From: Ptychodera flava
Taxonomy: Eukaryota; Hemichordata; Enteropneusta; Ptychoderidae
DNA length: 64,000 bases
Assembly: GCF_041260155.1 (NCBI RefSeq)
Contig: NW_027248387.1
Coordinates: forward strand, 500,001-564,000
Reading direction: 5' to 3'
Positions 48,633-61,620 of the stretch are shown piece by piece. Both the position numbers and the translations under genes were made by a program. Under the pieces are notes generated by a model. It ran no database searches. It saw nothing but the letters and a program-made list of their open reading frames with translations, and was not told where the DNA came from. How positions within the stretch are numbered: the stretch's first letter is position 1; the number at the start of each line of letters is the position of its first letter.

Positions 48633-48787
48633 CTGCGTAGAATGGCAATAGATGTAGTGGATTGTAAGGCAGATCATATCCAGTATGCACATCGACGGTC
48701 TCCAGGAGACGGAACAGCAGCCACGCCCACAAGAACGCAAAGTGGTTTATACACAGGAACAGACCAATGAAAAAGCCAAATCCAGGA
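48633..48787 (-). CDS. MSMO1: methylsterol monooxygenase 1, penultimate exon
   Basis: The acceptor CGCATTTATAG and donor GTAAGT bound 155 bp encoding [20 protein letters not shown], then [20 protein letters not shown] and LLPFYAG. This is the membrane segment and conserved E-T-x-D-V-H-x-G-Y-D region between the second and third histidine boxes (human LLETIDVHSGYDIPLNPLN). Upstream exons carrying the earlier histidine boxes were sought on the minus strand up to 50.8 kb and not seen, so the gene either continues beyond the satellite array or is truncated. Confidence 0.88.
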
Positions 48788-48789
48788 CT

Positions 48790-50779
48790 ATAAATGCGAA
48801 AATAAAAGAACATAATGATCGTTGCATCTCACATACTTGGATGGCATGGACATGTTATAATTTATGTAAATCGATATTTTGACATTCAATCACACAATAT
48901 TTGTACATTTGAATCATTGTACATATTTTAAAACAAAGAGAATAAGAGAGAGATTTCACCAATTCATTAGTTTTCTCTGCTTCTATTATTGGCATTGTCA
49001 AAGTACTGAAAGACTTTGTGACAATTTTATTTTATCACATAAACTTCTCCCAACAATGACAATGGCAGTGCAGCGTGTGAAATTATCACAAACTAATTGA
49101 ATTTTCCTTCATCCTCTGCCTTTATCATTTGTACTTGAACTGAAGGTTTTTTATGTAAATTTCAGGCACAAATGGCCCCTGGCACATTTCTCTCTAATCG
49201 GTTGGCTATCAGCAGTTGAGCTGATAGTCTGCCCCTTAGATATGTAAGCATGTAGGCCCTCAACCATTAAACCATGCCAAGCAGCGTAGATTTTGCCAGC
49301 TTGTTGTCCATCAGAAGTTGAAATGACATATCATGCACGTCAGATGTCCATCTATTGAAATGTAGATAGTGGAGGTGGTTTTGTCAACACTGAAGATTGA
49401 TTATAATCCACACTGTCATGCATGCACTAAGATGATTGTTTGGTCGGCGAAGGAATGTTTCAGGGTCCAACACACAACTGGATACAATAGGCTCAAACCA
49501 TCACGACCCATCCTTGTGTCCTTTGCCCAAGATTTTATCTCAAATGAATGTGCCGCCATTGTTTGATTAATATGTCACTAGAGATCAGCTGATTTGTCCT
49601 ATCAGTGCAAAATTGAGGTTACTCAACAAATTGGCCTTCAAAGAGATTGCGAAATAATATATGAACCAAAACAAAATAAACACAATGGTGTTGCAAAAAC
49701 TGAATTTTTTCTGCAATCAAGGCTTAACTTTTTGTGGAAATATCAAGAGTAGTGTGATTTTAATTTTCAAAGTAAATCAAAATAGGACAAAAGTATTTCT
49801 AAGGAAGACATTGGATATGTAACATTTTGTCACTTATAATTAAATATGGGTTCATAGGTAGAATATTCAAAATATTTCCATGGTCATTCCCCTAATTTTT
49901 GCTGTCATATTGGTGGAAGTTATGGAATATCATCTTTACTACAATAAACTAATGGAACAGAAACAATTGTGTTGTTTCTTCTGATCGCAGTGTTAACTCT
50001 TTGAGTGCTGTAATTTTTCCTACCAAAATTTTAGCGCATATTTCACCAATTTTTATGAATTTTTAAGTAAGTTTTTTGATAATTTTGAACCAAATGGACA
50101 TCACATTTCATTGGCTACAGTTCTTTATCACAATTTTGACAAAAATTTAAAAAAATAGCGTCAATGATGACACTGTGCTCCTCAGTGCATTTAGCGGTAG
50201 GGATGCAAGGAGAGAGGTTTGGGGAATGTTGCTGAGAAAGATGCAAAGAAAGGGTTGAAATGTGAAACTGTAATAAAACCTATTGGTTTTTTAGGAGTGA
50301 GCGTCCAGCTTGGTAAACATGCCATCTTGTACATGAAGGTAAAAAACATAATTTTCACATGTCCACCAAACTTGGAATTTGCATAGATGTACATAGATCA
50401 TCCAAATTGATTTATCTGCAAGATTTTGTATGTTCCTTGCTACAAAATTCTGACCCAATTGAATTATACAGGAAAACGTGCACCCATGATTGGACAGTGT
50501 GGACTGTGTATTGGATGCACTACATCTGCCGTGATGATGGATTGCCAGACGACCACACTGCATCAAAGAACTGTAGTTTAAAACGAAAATATAATTCTAA
50601 ACAAGTCATTGACAATGACAAAGTAATAGGAGTATTAGTCTTGATGGGGCAGGGAAATGTGGTCATTAAGAAGTATCACTGGATTGATATGTTGAGATCT
50701 ATGGGCACATAGGTCTATGTCGTTGTTCCCAATTTGAAACACATGAGGCATGTCTAAGTTATGTTCTAAATTGGGAAAA

Positions 50780-50780
<1 letters not shown>
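48790..50780. other. no exon recognised (probable MSMO1 intron or 5' flank)
   Basis: AT-rich sequence. A plus-strand open frame of 117 codons (50359-50712) and others show no family features. Confidence 0.45.
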
Positions 50781-51533
<753 letters not shown>

Positions 51534-51561
51534 AGAAATGTTTCTGGTCAGCGCGCTGCGT

Positions 51562-52642
51562 CGCTGCAAGCAGCGTTGGCGGGCCCAAGCGGTTAACATG
51601 TTCAAAAATCTTGCACTAATGATATTATGTGCAAATTTCGAGCTTGGAAAAGTAGGATTTTGATATCATCTAATAGTTCCTGTACTTTCACTTGGAATTT
51701 AATATTTGACGGAAAATCCAATATGGCGGCCAAACCACGTGACCGATCAAAACGCGTTTCGCAAACTTGAAAGAGATCACACCTAAGATGTTACATGTTA
51801 AATTTCAGTCGAATCAGTGTGTTGGTTCTGGAGAAGAAGATTTTTAAAGATTAATTCACGAATTTCGCAAAATCCAATATGGCGGCCAACCACGTGACCG
51901 CTCAAAACGCGTTTCGCAAACTTGAAAGAGATCACACTTAAGATGTTATATGTCAAATTTCAGTGGAATCGGTGTGTTGGTTCTGGAGGAGAAGATTTTT
52001 GATGATTAAATCACGATTTAATCAAAATCCAATATGGCGGCCAAACCACGTGACCGATCAAAACGCCTTTCGCAAACTTTAAAGACATGACACTTAAGAT
52101 GCTACATGTCAAATTAATTTGAATCGGTGTGTTGGTTCTGGAGAAGAAGATTTTTGAAGATGAAATCACGATTTTCTCAAAATCCAATATGGCGGCCAAA
52201 CCACGAGACCGATCAAAACGCCTTTCGCAAACTTGAAAGAGATCACACTTAAGATGTTACATATGAAATCTCAGTCGAATCGGTGTTTTGGTTCTGGAGA
52301 AGAAGATTTTTAAAGATTAAATTGGTATTTTTCAAAAATCCAATATGGCGGCCAAGGTCACGTGACCGCATGCGATTTTATTTGCAAATTCTTAAGACCT
52401 TAGGCCATGCTTGCTATACAAAAAATTTCAAATCGACTAGACCCCTGGGTATTCTGGAGAAGCCATTTTTAGGTTTTTGGAAAATCCAATATGGCCGCCA
52501 GGTCACGTGACCAATCGAAATTTGTATACCCAGGTGCACGAGATCTCATAGGTACCTATTAGCCCTGCAAGTTTCAGAAGTTTGCGGTAAGCGGTGTTTT
52601 GAGTTCTAGGTCGACAAAAAAAGAGCGGAAGAAGAAGAAGAA
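51562..52642 (+). mobile_element. Helentron-like block I
   Basis: It begins GCTGCAAGCAGCGTTGGCGG followed by a GGCCCAAGCGG motif, holds about five 155-bp monomers (AATATGGCGG at about 51720, 51876, 52031, 52186, 52342), then a unique 3' segment (CATGCGATTTTATT..., CCCAGGTGCACGAGATCTC) and a GAAGAAGAAG tail. It lacks the terminal hairpin; the tail is joined directly to block II. Confidence 0.75.
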
Positions 52643-54093
52643 TTAAAGCTGCAAGCAGCGTTGGCGGGGCCCAAGCGGTTAACATGGTTGAAAAATCTTG
52701 CACTAATTATATTATGTGCAAAGTTCGAGCTTCAAAAAGTAGGATTTTGAACATCATCTAATAGTTACTGTACGTTTCACTTGGAATTTAATATTTTACG
52801 GAAAATCCAATATGGCGGCCAAACCACGTGACCAATCAAACTATTTCCAAACTTGAAACACATCACACTTAAGATGGTATATGCAAAATTTCAGTCAAAT
52901 CATGTTTGTTCGGGAGAAGAAGATTTTAAAGATTAAATCACGATTTTCGAAAAATCCAATATGGCGGCCAAACCACGTGACCGATCAAACGCCTTCGCAA
53001 ACTTGAATGAGATCACACTTAAGATGTTACACACAAATTTCAGCTCAATCAGTGCGTTGGTTGTGGAGAAGAAGATTTTTAAAGATTAAATCATGAATTT
53101 TCGCAAAATCCAATATGGCCGCCAAACCACGTGACTAATCAAAACCCCTTTCGCAAACTTGAAAGAGATTACACTTAAGATGTTACATGTCAAATTTCAG
53201 TCGAATCGGTGTGTTGGTTCTGGAGAAGAAGATTTTAGAGATTAAATCACGATTTTTGCAAAATCCAATATGGCGGCTAAACCACGTGACCGATCAAAAC
53301 GCGTTTCGCAAACTTGAAAGAGATCACACTTAAGATGTTATATGTCAAATTTCAGTCGAATCGGTGTGTTGGTTCTGGAGAAGAAGATTTTAAAGATTAA
53401 ATCTTGATTTTCGCAAAAATCCAATATGGCCGCCAAACCACTTGACCGATCAAAACGCCTTTCGCAAACTTGAAAGAGATCACACTTAAGATGTAAATGT
53501 CAAATTCAGTCGAATCGGTGTGTTGGCTCTGGAGAAGAAGATTTTTGAAGATTAAATCACGTTTTTGCTCAAATCCAAAATGGCGGCCAAACCACGTGAC
53601 CGATCAAAACGCCTTTCGCAAACTTGAAAGAGATCACACTTAAGATGTTACATGTGAAATTTCAGTCAAATCGGTGTTTTGGTTCTGGAGAAGAAGATTT
53701 TTAAAGATTAAATCACGTATTTTCAAAATCCAATATGGCGGCCAAGGTCACGTGACCGCATGCGATTTTATTGGCAAATTCTTAAGACCTTAGGCCATGC
53801 TTGCTATACAAAAAATTTCAAATCGACTAGACCCCTGGGTCTTCTGGAGAAGCCATTTTTAGGTTTTTGGAAAATCCAATATGGCCGCCAGGTCACGTGA
53901 CTAATTGAAATTTCAAGGGTCAGGTGCATGAGTACTAACTACCAGTACTTGACCTGCAAGTTTGAGAAGTTTTCGTTCAGCCGTTTAGAGATCTAGGTCG
54001 ACAAAAGAAACGGCAGAAGAAGAAGAAGAGGAAGAAACAGTTAGAACTCGAGCAATAACAATAGGGGCCCAGCCGGTCGGCTTGGGCCCCTAA
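52643..54093 (+). mobile_element. Helentron-like block II
   Basis: It has complete termini: 5' GCTGCAAGCAGC hairpin and GGGGCCCAAGC; 3' (GAA)n, then GGGGCCCAGCC, a four-base loop and GGCTTGGGCCCC ending CTAA. The core holds about seven 155-bp monomers and the unique 3' segment. Confidence 0.8.
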
Positions 54094-57000
54094 TTAAAGC
54101 TGCAAGCAGCGTTGGCGGGGCCCAAGCGGATAACATGGTTGAAAGATCTTGCACTAATGATATTATGTGCAATGATATTATGTGCAAAATTCGATCTTGG
54201 AAAGTATGATTTTGAACATCATCTCATAGTTACTGTACGTGTCAGTGGGAATTGCATATTTACGTAAAATCCAATATGGCGGCCAAATATGAAGGATGTA
54301 GCACTTGTGGTTACTGAGTTATGGACATATACTCATATTTAAGGGCAAAGGTCATCGAGGTCACGTGACATTTTGTCAAAAAAATTGTAATGCTAAGTTA
54401 TCCCTATATACCAAAAATCAGACCTCTAGCTCTATTGGCTGGCTCAGAATTAGATATGCGCATAATTAATGAGGTACAGGATGTGGTGTCATAAGGTCTC
54501 CCATCATACCAAATATGAAGGCTGTAGCACTTGTGGTTACTGAGTTATGGACATATACGTATTCAAGGTCAAAGGTCATCGAGGTCACGTGACATTTTGT
54601 CAAAAAAATTGTATTGCTAAGTTATCCCTATATTCCAAAAATCAGACTTTTAGCTCTATGGCTGGCTCAGAATTAGATATGCGCATAATTAATGAGGTAC
54701 AGGATGTGGTGTCATAAGGTCTCCCATCATACCAAATATGAAGGGTGTAGCACTTGTGGTTACTGAGTTATGGACATATACGTATTTCAAGGTCAAAGGT
54801 TATCGAGGTCACGTGACATTTTGTCAAAATAATTGTATTGCTAAGTTATGCCTATATACCAAAAATCAGACCTCTAGCTCTATTGGCTGGCTCAGAATTA
54901 GATATGCGCATAATTAATGAGGTACAGGATGTGGTGTCATAAGGTCTCCCATCATACCAAATATGAAGGGTGTAGCACTTGTGGTTACTGAGTTATGGAC
55001 ATATACGTATTTTCAAGGTCAAAGGTCATCGAGGTCAGTGACATTTTGTCAAAAAAAATTGTATGCTAAGTTATCCCAATATACCAAAAATCAGACCTCT
55101 AGCTCTATTGGCTGGCTCAGAATTAGATATGCGCATAATTAATGAGGTACAGGATGTGGTGTCATAAGGTCTCCCATCATACCAAATATGAAGGGTGTAG
55201 CACTTGTGGTTACTGAGTTTGGACATATACGTATTTCAAGGTCAAAGGTCATCGAGGTCACGTGACATTTTGTCAAAAAAATTGTATTGCTAAGTTATGC
55301 CTATATACCAAAAATCAGACCTCGCGCTCTATTGGCTGGCTCAGAATTAGATATGCGCATAATAATGAGGTACAGGATGTGGTGTCATAAGGTCTCCCAT
55401 CATACCAAATATGAAGGTGTAGCACTTGTGGTTACTGAGTTATGGACATATACGTATATTCAAGGTCAAAGGTCATCGAGGTCATGTGATATTTTGTCAA
55501 AAAAATTGTATTGCTAAGTTATGCCTATATACCAACAATCAGACCTCTAGCTCTATTGGCTGGCTCAGAATTAGATATGCGCATAATTAATGAGGTACAG
55601 GATGTGGTGTCATAAGGTCTCCCATCATACCAAATATGAAGGCTGTAGCACTTGTGGTTACTGAGTTTATGACATATACGTATATTCAAGGTCAAAGGTC
55701 ATCGAGGTCACGTGACATTATGTCAAAAAAATTGTATTGCTAAGTTATCCCTATATACCAAAATTCAGACCTCTAGCTCTATTGGCTGGCTCAGAATTAG
55801 ATATGCGCATAATTAATGAGGTACAGGATGTGGTGTCATAAGGTCTCCCATCATACCAAATATGAAGGGTGTAGCACTTGTGGTTACTGAGTTATTGACA
55901 TATACGTATATTCAAGGTCAAAGGTCATCGAGGTCACGTGATATTTTTTCAAAAAAATTGTATTGCTAAGTTATCCCTATATACCAAAAATCAGACCTCT
56001 AGCTCTATTGGCTGGCTCAGAATTAGATATGCGCATAATTAATGAGGTACAGGATGTGGTGTCATAAGGTCCCCATCATACCAAATATGAAGGGTGTAGC
56101 ACTTGTGGTTACTGAGTTATGGACATATACGTATTTTCAAGGTCAAAGGTCATCGAGGTCATGTGACATTTTGTCAAAAAAATTGTATTGCTAAGTTATC
56201 CCTATATACCAAAATCAGACCTTTAGCTCTATTGGCTGGCTCAGAATTACATATGCGCATAATTAATGAGGTACAGGATGTGGTGTCATAAGGTCTCCCA
56301 TCATACCAAATATGAAGGGTGTAGCACTTGTGGTTACTGAGTTATGGACATATACGTATTTTCAAGGTCAAAGGTCATCGAGGTCACGTGACATTTTGTC
56401 AAAAAAATTGTATTGCTAAGTTATCCCTATATACCAAAAATCAGACCTTTAGCTCTATTGGCTGGCTCAGAATTAGATATGCGCATAATTAATGAGGTAC
56501 AGGATGTGGTGTCATAAGGTCTCCCATCATACCAAATATGAAGGGTGTAGCACTTGTGGTTACTGAGTTATGGACATATACGTATATTCAAGGTCAAAGG
56601 TCATCGAGGTCACGTGATATTTTGTCAAGAAAATTGTAATGCTAAGTTATGCCTATATACCAAAAATCAGACCTCTAGCTCTATTGGCTTGCCCAGAATT
56701 AGATATGCGCATAATTAATGAGGTACAGGATGTGGTGTCATAAGGTCTCCCATCATACCAAATATGAAGGATGTGTAGCACTTGTGGTTACTGAGTTATG
56801 GACATATACGTATTTTCAGGTCAAAGGTTATCGAGGTCACGTGACATTTATGTCAAAAAAATTGTATTGCTAAGTTATGCCTATATACCAAAAATCAGAC
56901 CTCTCGCTCTATTGGCCGGCTCAGAATTAGATATGCGCATAAAATCCAAGATGGCGGCCAAATCATGTGACCAATCCAAATGTCTTTCGCAAACTTAAAA

Positions 57001-57480
57001 GAGATCACTCTGAGGATGACATGAGTAAAATTTCAGTTAAATCGGTGTGTTTGTTCTGGAGAAGAAGATTTTTAATGATTAAATTGCGATTTTCATAAAA
57101 TCCAAGATGGCGGCCAAATCACGTGACCGATCCAAACGTCTTTCGCAAACTTGAAAGAGATCACTCTAAGGATGACATGAGTAAAATTTCAGCTAAATCT
57201 GTATGTTGGTTCTGGAGAAGAAGATTTTTAAAATTAAGTCGGTATTTTTCGCAAATCCAATATGGCCGCCAGGTCGCGCGACTATTCGAAATTTCTATAC
57301 CCAGGTGCACGAGATCTCATAGGTACCTATTAGCCCTGCAAGTTTCAGAAGTTTGCGGTAAGTGGATTGAGTTCTAGGTCGACAAAAAAAGAGCGGAAGA
57401 AGAAGAAGAAGAAGAAGAAGAAAGAATATTGAACTCCTATAAAACCAATAGGGGCCCAGCCGGTAGGCTTGGGCCCCTAA
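54094..57480 (+). mobile_element. Helentron-like block III (carries 12 satellite monomers)
   Basis: Same 5' start, then twelve 225-bp monomers (54287-56944), then about two and a half 155-bp monomers, the unique 3' segment, GAA tract, hairpin and CTAA. Confidence 0.8.
54287..56944 (+). repeat. 225-bp satellite, array 1 (12 copies)
   Basis: Monomer starts (ATATGAAG) fall at 54287, 54513, 54736, 54961, 55186, 55409, 55634, 55860, 56085, 56310, 56536 and 56762, period 223-226. Each monomer normally contains TCAAGGTCAAAGGTCA, then AGGTCACGTGAC within about 10 bp, and ATATGCGCATAATTAATGAG. Short open frames of 60-76 codons recur with the period and are by-products of the repeat. Confidence 0.95.
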
Positions 57481-60067
57481 TTAAAGCTGCAAGCAGCATT
57501 GGCGGGGCCCAAGCGGATAACCAAATATGAAGGCTGTAGCAATTGTGGTTACTGAGTTATTGACATATACGTATATTCAAGGTCAAAGGTCATCGAGGTC
57601 ACGTGACATTTTGTCAAAAAAATTGTATTGCTAAGTTATCCCTATATACCAAAAATCAGACCTCTAGCTCTATTGGCTGGCTCAGAATTAGATATGCGCA
57701 TAATTAATGAGGTGCAGGATGTGGTGTCATAAGGTCTCCCATCATACCAAATATGAAGGGTGTAGCACTTGTGGTTACTGAGTTATGGACATATACATAT
57801 ATTCAAGGTCAAAGGTCATCGAGGTCACATGACATTTTGTCAAAAAAAATTGTATTGCTAAGTTATCCCTATATACCAAAAATCAGACCTCTAGCTCTAT
57901 TGGCTGGCTCAGAATTAGATATGCGCATAATTAATGAGGTACAGGATGTGGTGTCATAAGGTCACACATCATACCAAATATGAAGGGTGTAGCACTTGTG
58001 GTTACTGAGTTATGGACATATACGTATTTTCAAGGTCAAAGGTCATCGAGGTCACGTGACATTTTGTCAAAAAAATTGTATTGCTAAGTTATCCCTATAT
58101 ACCAAAAATCAGACCTTGAGTTCCATTGGCTGGCTCATAATTACATATGCGCATATATAATGAGGTACAGGATGTGGTGTCATAAGGTCTCCCATCATAC
58201 CAAATATGAAGGGTGTAGCACTTGTGGTTACTGAGTTATGGACATATACGTATATTCAAGGTCAAAGGTCATCGAGGTCACGTGACATTTTGTCAAAAAA
58301 ATTGTATTGCTAAGTTATGCCTATATACCAAAAATCAGACCTCTAGCCCTATTGGCTGGCTCAGAATTAGATATGCGCATAATTAATGAGGTACAGGATG
58401 TGGTGTCATAAGGTCTCCCATCATACCAAATATGAAGGGTGTAGCACTTGTGGTTACTGAGTTATGGACATATACGTATATTCAAGGTCAAAGGTCATCG
58501 AGGTCACGTGACATTTTGTCAAAAAAATTTTATTGCTAAGTTATGCCTATATACCAAAAATCAGACCTCTAGCCCTATTGGCTGGCTCAGAATTAGATAT
58601 GCGCATAATTAATGAGGTACAGGATGTGGTGTCATAAGGTCTCCCATCATACCAAATATGAAGGGTGTAGCACTTGTGGTTACTGAGTTATGGACATATA
58701 CGTATTTTCAAGGTCAAAGATCATCGAGGTCATGTGACATTTTGTCAAAAATTGTATTGCTAAGTTATCCCTATATACCAAAAATCAGACCTTTAGCTCT
58801 ATTGGCTGGCTCAGAATTAGATATGCGCATAATTAATGAGGTACAGGATGTGGTGCCATAAGGTCTCCCATCATACCAAATATGAAGGGTGTAGCACTTG
58901 TGGTTACTGAGTTATGGACATATACGTATTTTCAAGGTCAAAGGTTATCGAGGTCACGTGACATTTTGTCAAAAAATTGTATTGCTAAGTTATGCCTATA
59001 TACCAAAAATCAGACCTTTAGCTCTATTGGCTGGCTCAGAATTAGATATGCGCATAATTAATGAGGTACAGGATGTGGTGTCATAAGGTCTCCCATCATA
59101 CCAAATATGAAGGGTGTAGCACTTGTGGTTACTGAGTTATGGACATATACGTATATTCAAGGTCAAAGGTCATCGAGGTCACGTGACATTTTGTCAAAAA
59201 AATTGTATTGCTAAGTTATCCCTATATACCAAAAATCAGACCTTTAGCTCTATTGGCTGGGTCAGAATTAGATATGCGCATAATTAATGAGGTACAGGAT
59301 GTGGTGTCATAAGGTCTCCCATCATACCAAATATGAAGGGTGTAGCACTTGTGGTTACTGAGTTATGGACATATACGTATTTTCAAGGTCAAAGGTCATC
59401 GAGGTCATGTGACATTTTGTCAAAAAAATTGTATTGCTAAGTTATCCCTATATACCAAAAATCAGACCTTTAGCTCTATTTGCTGGGTCAGAATTAGATA
59501 TGCGCATAAAATCCAAGATGGCCGCCAAATCATGTGACCAATCCAAATGTCTTTCGCAAACTTAAAAGAGATCACTCTAAGGATGACATGAGTAAAATTT
59601 CAGTTAATCGTGTGTGTTTGTTCTGGAGAAGAAGATTTTTAATGATTAAATTGCGATTTTCATAAAATCCAAGATGGCGGCCAAATCACGTGACCGATCC
59701 AAACGTCACGTGACCGATCCAAACGTCTTTCGCAAACTTGAAAGAGATCACTCTAAGGATGACATGAGTAAAATTTCAGCTAAATCTGTATGTTGGTTCT
59801 GGAGAAGAAGATTTTTAAAATTAAATCGGTATTTTTCGCAAATCCAATATGGCCGCCAGGTCGCGCGACTATTCGAAATTTCTATACCCAGGTGCACGAG
59901 ATCTCATAGGTACCTATTAGCCCTGCAAGTTCAGAAGTTTGCGGTAAGCGGTGATTGAGTTCTAGGTCGACAAAAAAAGAGCGGAAGAAGAAGAAGAAGA
60001 AGAAGAAGAAGAATATTGAACTCCTACGAAACCAATAGGGGCCCAGCCGGTAGGCTTGGGCCCCTAA
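57481..60067 (+). mobile_element. Helentron-like block IV (carries 9 satellite monomers)
   Basis: It starts TTAAAGCTGCAAGCAGC; the leader is shortened so that the first 225-bp monomer follows GCGGATAACC directly. Nine monomers, then 155-bp monomers through the same breakpoint as block III (GCGCATAAAATCCAAGATGG), GAA tract, hairpin, CTAA. The shared breakpoint shows III and IV descend from one composite. Confidence 0.8.
57525..59507 (+). repeat. 225-bp satellite, array 2 (9 copies)
   Basis: Monomer starts at 57525, 57751, 57978, 58204, 58430, 58656, 58880, 59105 and 59331. Confidence 0.95.
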
Positions 60068-61620
60068 TTAAAGCTGCAAGCAGCGTTGGCGGGGCCCAAG
60101 CGGTGAACATGGTTGAAAAATCTTGCAATAATGATATTATGTGCAAAATTCGAGCTTGAAAAAGTAGGATTTTGAACATCATCTAATAGTTACTGTACGT
60201 TTCACTTGGAATTTAATATTTTACGGAAAATCCAATATGGCGGCCAAACCACGAGACCGATCAAAACCTATTTCACAAACTTGAAACACATCACTTTAAA
60301 GATGGGATATGCAAAATTTCATTCAATTCGATGTTTGTTCGGGAGAAGAAGATTTTTAAAGATTAAATCACGATTTTCGAAAAATCCAATATGGCGGCCA
60401 ACCACGTGACCGATCAAAAGGTCTTTCGCAAACTCAAAGAGATTACACTTAAGATGTTACATGTCAAATTTCAGTCGAATCTGTGTGTTGGTTCTGGAGA
60501 AGAAGATTTTCAACAATTAAATCAGATTTTTCGCAAAATCCAATATGGCAGCCAACCATGTGACCGATCAAAACGCCTTTCGCAAACTCAAAAGAGATTA
60601 CACTTAAGATGTTACATGTCAAATTTCAGTCGAATCTGTGTGTTGGTTCTGGAGAAGAAGATTTTTGAAGATTAAATCACGATTTTTCGCAAAATCCAAT
60701 ATGGCGGCCAGACCAGTGACCGATCAAAACGCCTTTCGCAAACTTGAAAGAGATCACACTTACGATGTTACATGTCAAATTTAAGTCAAATCGGTGTGTT
60801 GGTTCTGGAGAAGAAGATTTTAAAGATTAATCACGATTTTCGCAAAATCCAAATGGCGGCCAAACCACGTGACCGATCAAAACGCCTTTCGCAAACTTGA
60901 AAGAGATCACACTTAAGATGTTACATGTCAAATTTCAGTCGAATCGGTGTTTTGGTTCTGGAGAAGAAGATTTTTAAAGATTAAATCACGATTTTCGCAA
61001 AAATCCAATATGGCGGCCAGACCACGTGACCGATTAAAACGCCTTTCGCAAACTTGAAAGAGATCACACTTAAGATGCTACATGTCAAATTTCAGTTGAA
61101 TCAATGTGTTTGTTCTGGAGAAGAAGATTTTTGAAGATTAAATCACGATTTTTGCAAAATCCAATATGGCGGCCAAACCACGTGACCGATCAAAACGCCT
61201 TTCGCAAACTTGAAAGAGATCACACTTAAGATGTTACATGTCAAATTTCAGTCGAATCGGTGTGTTGGTTCTGGAGAAGAAGATTTTTAAAGATTAAATC
61301 ACGATTTTCGCAAAATCCAATATGGCGGCCAAGGTCACGTGACCGCATGCGATTTTATTGGCAAATTCTTAAGACCTTAGGCCATGCTTGCTATACAAAA
61401 AATTTCAAATCGACTAGACCCCTGGGTCTTCTGGAGAAGCCATTTTTAGGTTTTTGGAAAATCCAATATGGCCGCCAGGTCATGTGACCAATCGAAATTT
61501 GTATACCCAGGTGCACGAGATCTCATAGGTACCTATTAGCCCAGCAAGTTTCAGAAGTTTGCGGTAAGCGGTGGTTGAGTTCTAGGTCGACAAAAAAAGA
61601 GCGGAAGAAGAAGAAGAAGA
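60068..61620 (+). mobile_element. Helentron-like block V
   Basis: 5' terminus, leader, about eight 155-bp monomers (AATATGGCGG near 60234, 60388, 60542, 60698, 60850, 61006, 61160, 61319), unique 3' segment and GAA tract. Like block I it lacks the hairpin and is joined to the next block by the same GAAGAAGAATTAAAGCTGC junction. Confidence 0.78.
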
